Positions 12,240 to 13,039 of a stretch of 13,039 nt of DNA are shown piece by piece. Every line of letters starts with the position of its first letter. The first letter of the stretch is position 1. Source of the stretch: Candidatus Zixiibacteriota bacterium (lineage in GTDB: Bacteria > Zixibacteria > MSB-5A5 > GN15 > FEB-12); contig QNAD01000019.1 in assembly GCA_003641345.1 (NCBI GenBank), positions 1-13,039 of the forward strand, given 5' to 3'. Under the pieces are notes generated by a model. It saw only the letters and a program-made list of their open reading frames with translations. It made no database searches and was not told the DNA's origin. The translations under genes were made by a program, and so were the position numbers.

Positions 12240-13039
12240 ATGGGAATGACATATGTTCAAAAAGTGCTTGCCAAAGCATGCGGAAAAGATTCCGTCAATG
12301 TTGGTGATGTTGTCGAGCCGGCGGTAAGCCTTGCGATGTCACATGAAAATGGTTCGATGGCAATGAATCAGTTTAAGGAAATTTATAAAGAAATTGATTT
12401 AGAAGCAAAGATTTGGGATCCGGAACGTATCGCAATTATTTTTGATCATCGGATTCCTGCAGAAAGCTCTAAAACAGCAACCAATCAAAAAAAGCTAAGA
12501 GATTTTGTCGGTCAGCAAGGTATTAGTAAATTTCATGATATTCGCGGCGACAAAGGAGGTATCTGTCATCAGATTCTGCCTGAATGCGGTTATGTTCGAC
12601 CGGGTGGTGTTGTAGTTGGTACTGATAGTCATACTACCAGTCATGGTGCTTTGGGTGCTTTTGCATTTGGAATCGGAGCTACCGATATGTCTGCTGTTTG
12701 GGCTTTGGGAGTCGTGCTTAATGTTGAAGTTCCCGAAACTATCAAAGTTGTTGTAAATGGTAAATTTTCTGAACATGTAGGACCTAAAGATTTGATTCTG
12801 CATCTAATTGGAAGAATCAGCGCTGAAGGTGCTAATTTTAAAGTACTTGAGTTTCATGGCGAAACTATTCGTTCTATGTCAACTTCCGGTCGTTTGGTAA
12901 TATGTAATATGTCTGTCGAAGCCGGGGCTACTTCCGGAATAGTTCCTCCCGATTCCGAGACGCTTCGTTATCTTAAAGAAGAAGCCGGTGTTACTGATAA
13001 GATAGAAATATTCTCACCAGATGATGATGCTGTTTACGA
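12240..13039 (+). CDS. LeuC-like aconitase-family hydro-lyase, large subunit (runs off right edge)
   Basis: ATG 12240, with AGGAG 8 bp upstream, opens 266 codons still open at the edge. The product begins MGMTYVQKVLAKACGKDSVNVG, as in archaeal/thermophile-type LeuC (about 420 residues when complete). Family marks: FDHRIPAESSKT (68-79), LRDFVGQQGISKFHDI (86-101), GTDSHTTSHGALGAFAFGIG (127-146) with the conserved Asp-Ser-His, DLILHLIGRISAEGANFK (184-201) and ICNMSVEAGATSGIVPPD (221-238). The three iron-sulfur cysteines lie in the missing half. Members move water on and off substrates such as isopropylmalate, homocitrate, citraconate/citramalate or 2,3-dimethylmalate, with a separate small subunit probably encoded next. 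Placement behind a lyase and CoA-transferase, with no other leu genes visible, argues for citraconate, mesaconate or dimethylmaleate-type chemistry over leucine synthesis. Confidence 0.92.
   Translation, partial: MGMTYVQKVLAKACGKDSVNVGDVVEPAVSLAMSHENGSMAMNQFKEIYKEIDLEAKIWDPERIAIIFDHRIPAESSKTATNQKKLRDFVGQQGISKFHDIRGDKGGICHQILPECGYVRPGGVVVGTDSHTTSHGALGAFAFGIGATDMSAVWALGVVLNVEVPETIKVVVNGKFSEHVGPKDLILHLIGRISAEGANFKVLEFHGETIRSMSTSGRLVICNMSVEAGATSGIVPPDSETLRYLKEEAGVTDKIEIFSPDDDAVY

Noticed and set aside
11833..12803. Minus-strand frames of 82 and 102 codons in the CoA-transferase and LeuC-like genes
   Set aside because: Antisense to strongly conserved coding sequence.

Overview
This 13 kb, AT-rich window looks like chromosomal DNA from a Gram-negative, double-membraned bacterium. 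It encodes several lipoproteins with lipobox-like signals, an outer-membrane beta-barrel protein and the cell-wall recycling enzyme MurQ. Shine-Dalgarno sites are present on some genes (GGAG, AAGGA, AGGGA, AGGAG) and absent on others. The mix of acidic Asp/Ser/Thr-rich lipoproteins, an Ig/FnIII-like lipoprotein and a DxDxDG-repeat protein would fit an FCB-superphylum lineage, but no marker gene is present and this placement is a weak inference.

Layout. 1-2691 (minus): a tight operon dprA-like > yigZ > PfkB-family sugar kinase > PAP2-family phosphatase, the last cut by the window edge inside its first active-site motif. 2802-3647 (plus): a TPR lipoprotein. 3648-3919: a convergent gap with terminators and a candidate roughly 80-nt minus-strand small RNA that has its own promoter-like sequence and a very strong terminator. 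3920-5059 (minus): an acidic lipoprotein with three C-terminal 20-residue repeats. 5257-7043 (minus): an Ig/FnIII-like lipoprotein followed by murQ. 7338-9110 (plus): a small exported protein with two near-identical 39-residue calcium-type repeats, then a beta-barrel protein. 9265-9792 (plus): rubrerythrin. 10074-13039 (plus): HMG-CoA-lyase-family enzyme, class III CoA-transferase and a LeuC-like aconitase-family dehydratase (cut by the right edge).

The most interesting functional unit is the last operon. An HMGL-family lyase next to a CaiB/BaiF CoA-transferase matches the enzyme families known for R-citramalyl-CoA lyase and succinyl-CoA:D-citramalate CoA-transferase in Chloroflexus. With a LeuC-type hydro-lyase added, the three would make a complete route between citraconate (or a similar C5 acid), citramalate, citramalyl-CoA, and acetyl-CoA plus pyruvate. 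This is an inference; ordinary HMG-CoA lyase is the alternative.

On the regulatory side, two sigma-54-like -24/-12 elements occur, both intergenic, both correctly oriented, and both upstream of genes for exported proteins (379-aa lipoprotein; DxDxDG-repeat protein). Both carry the same TTGT variant at -12 and both have a pair of TGNACC half-sites about 80-115 bp upstream, which suggests a shared activator. No gene-free stretch exceeds 300 bp. No tRNA, rRNA, CRISPR or insertion sequence was seen.
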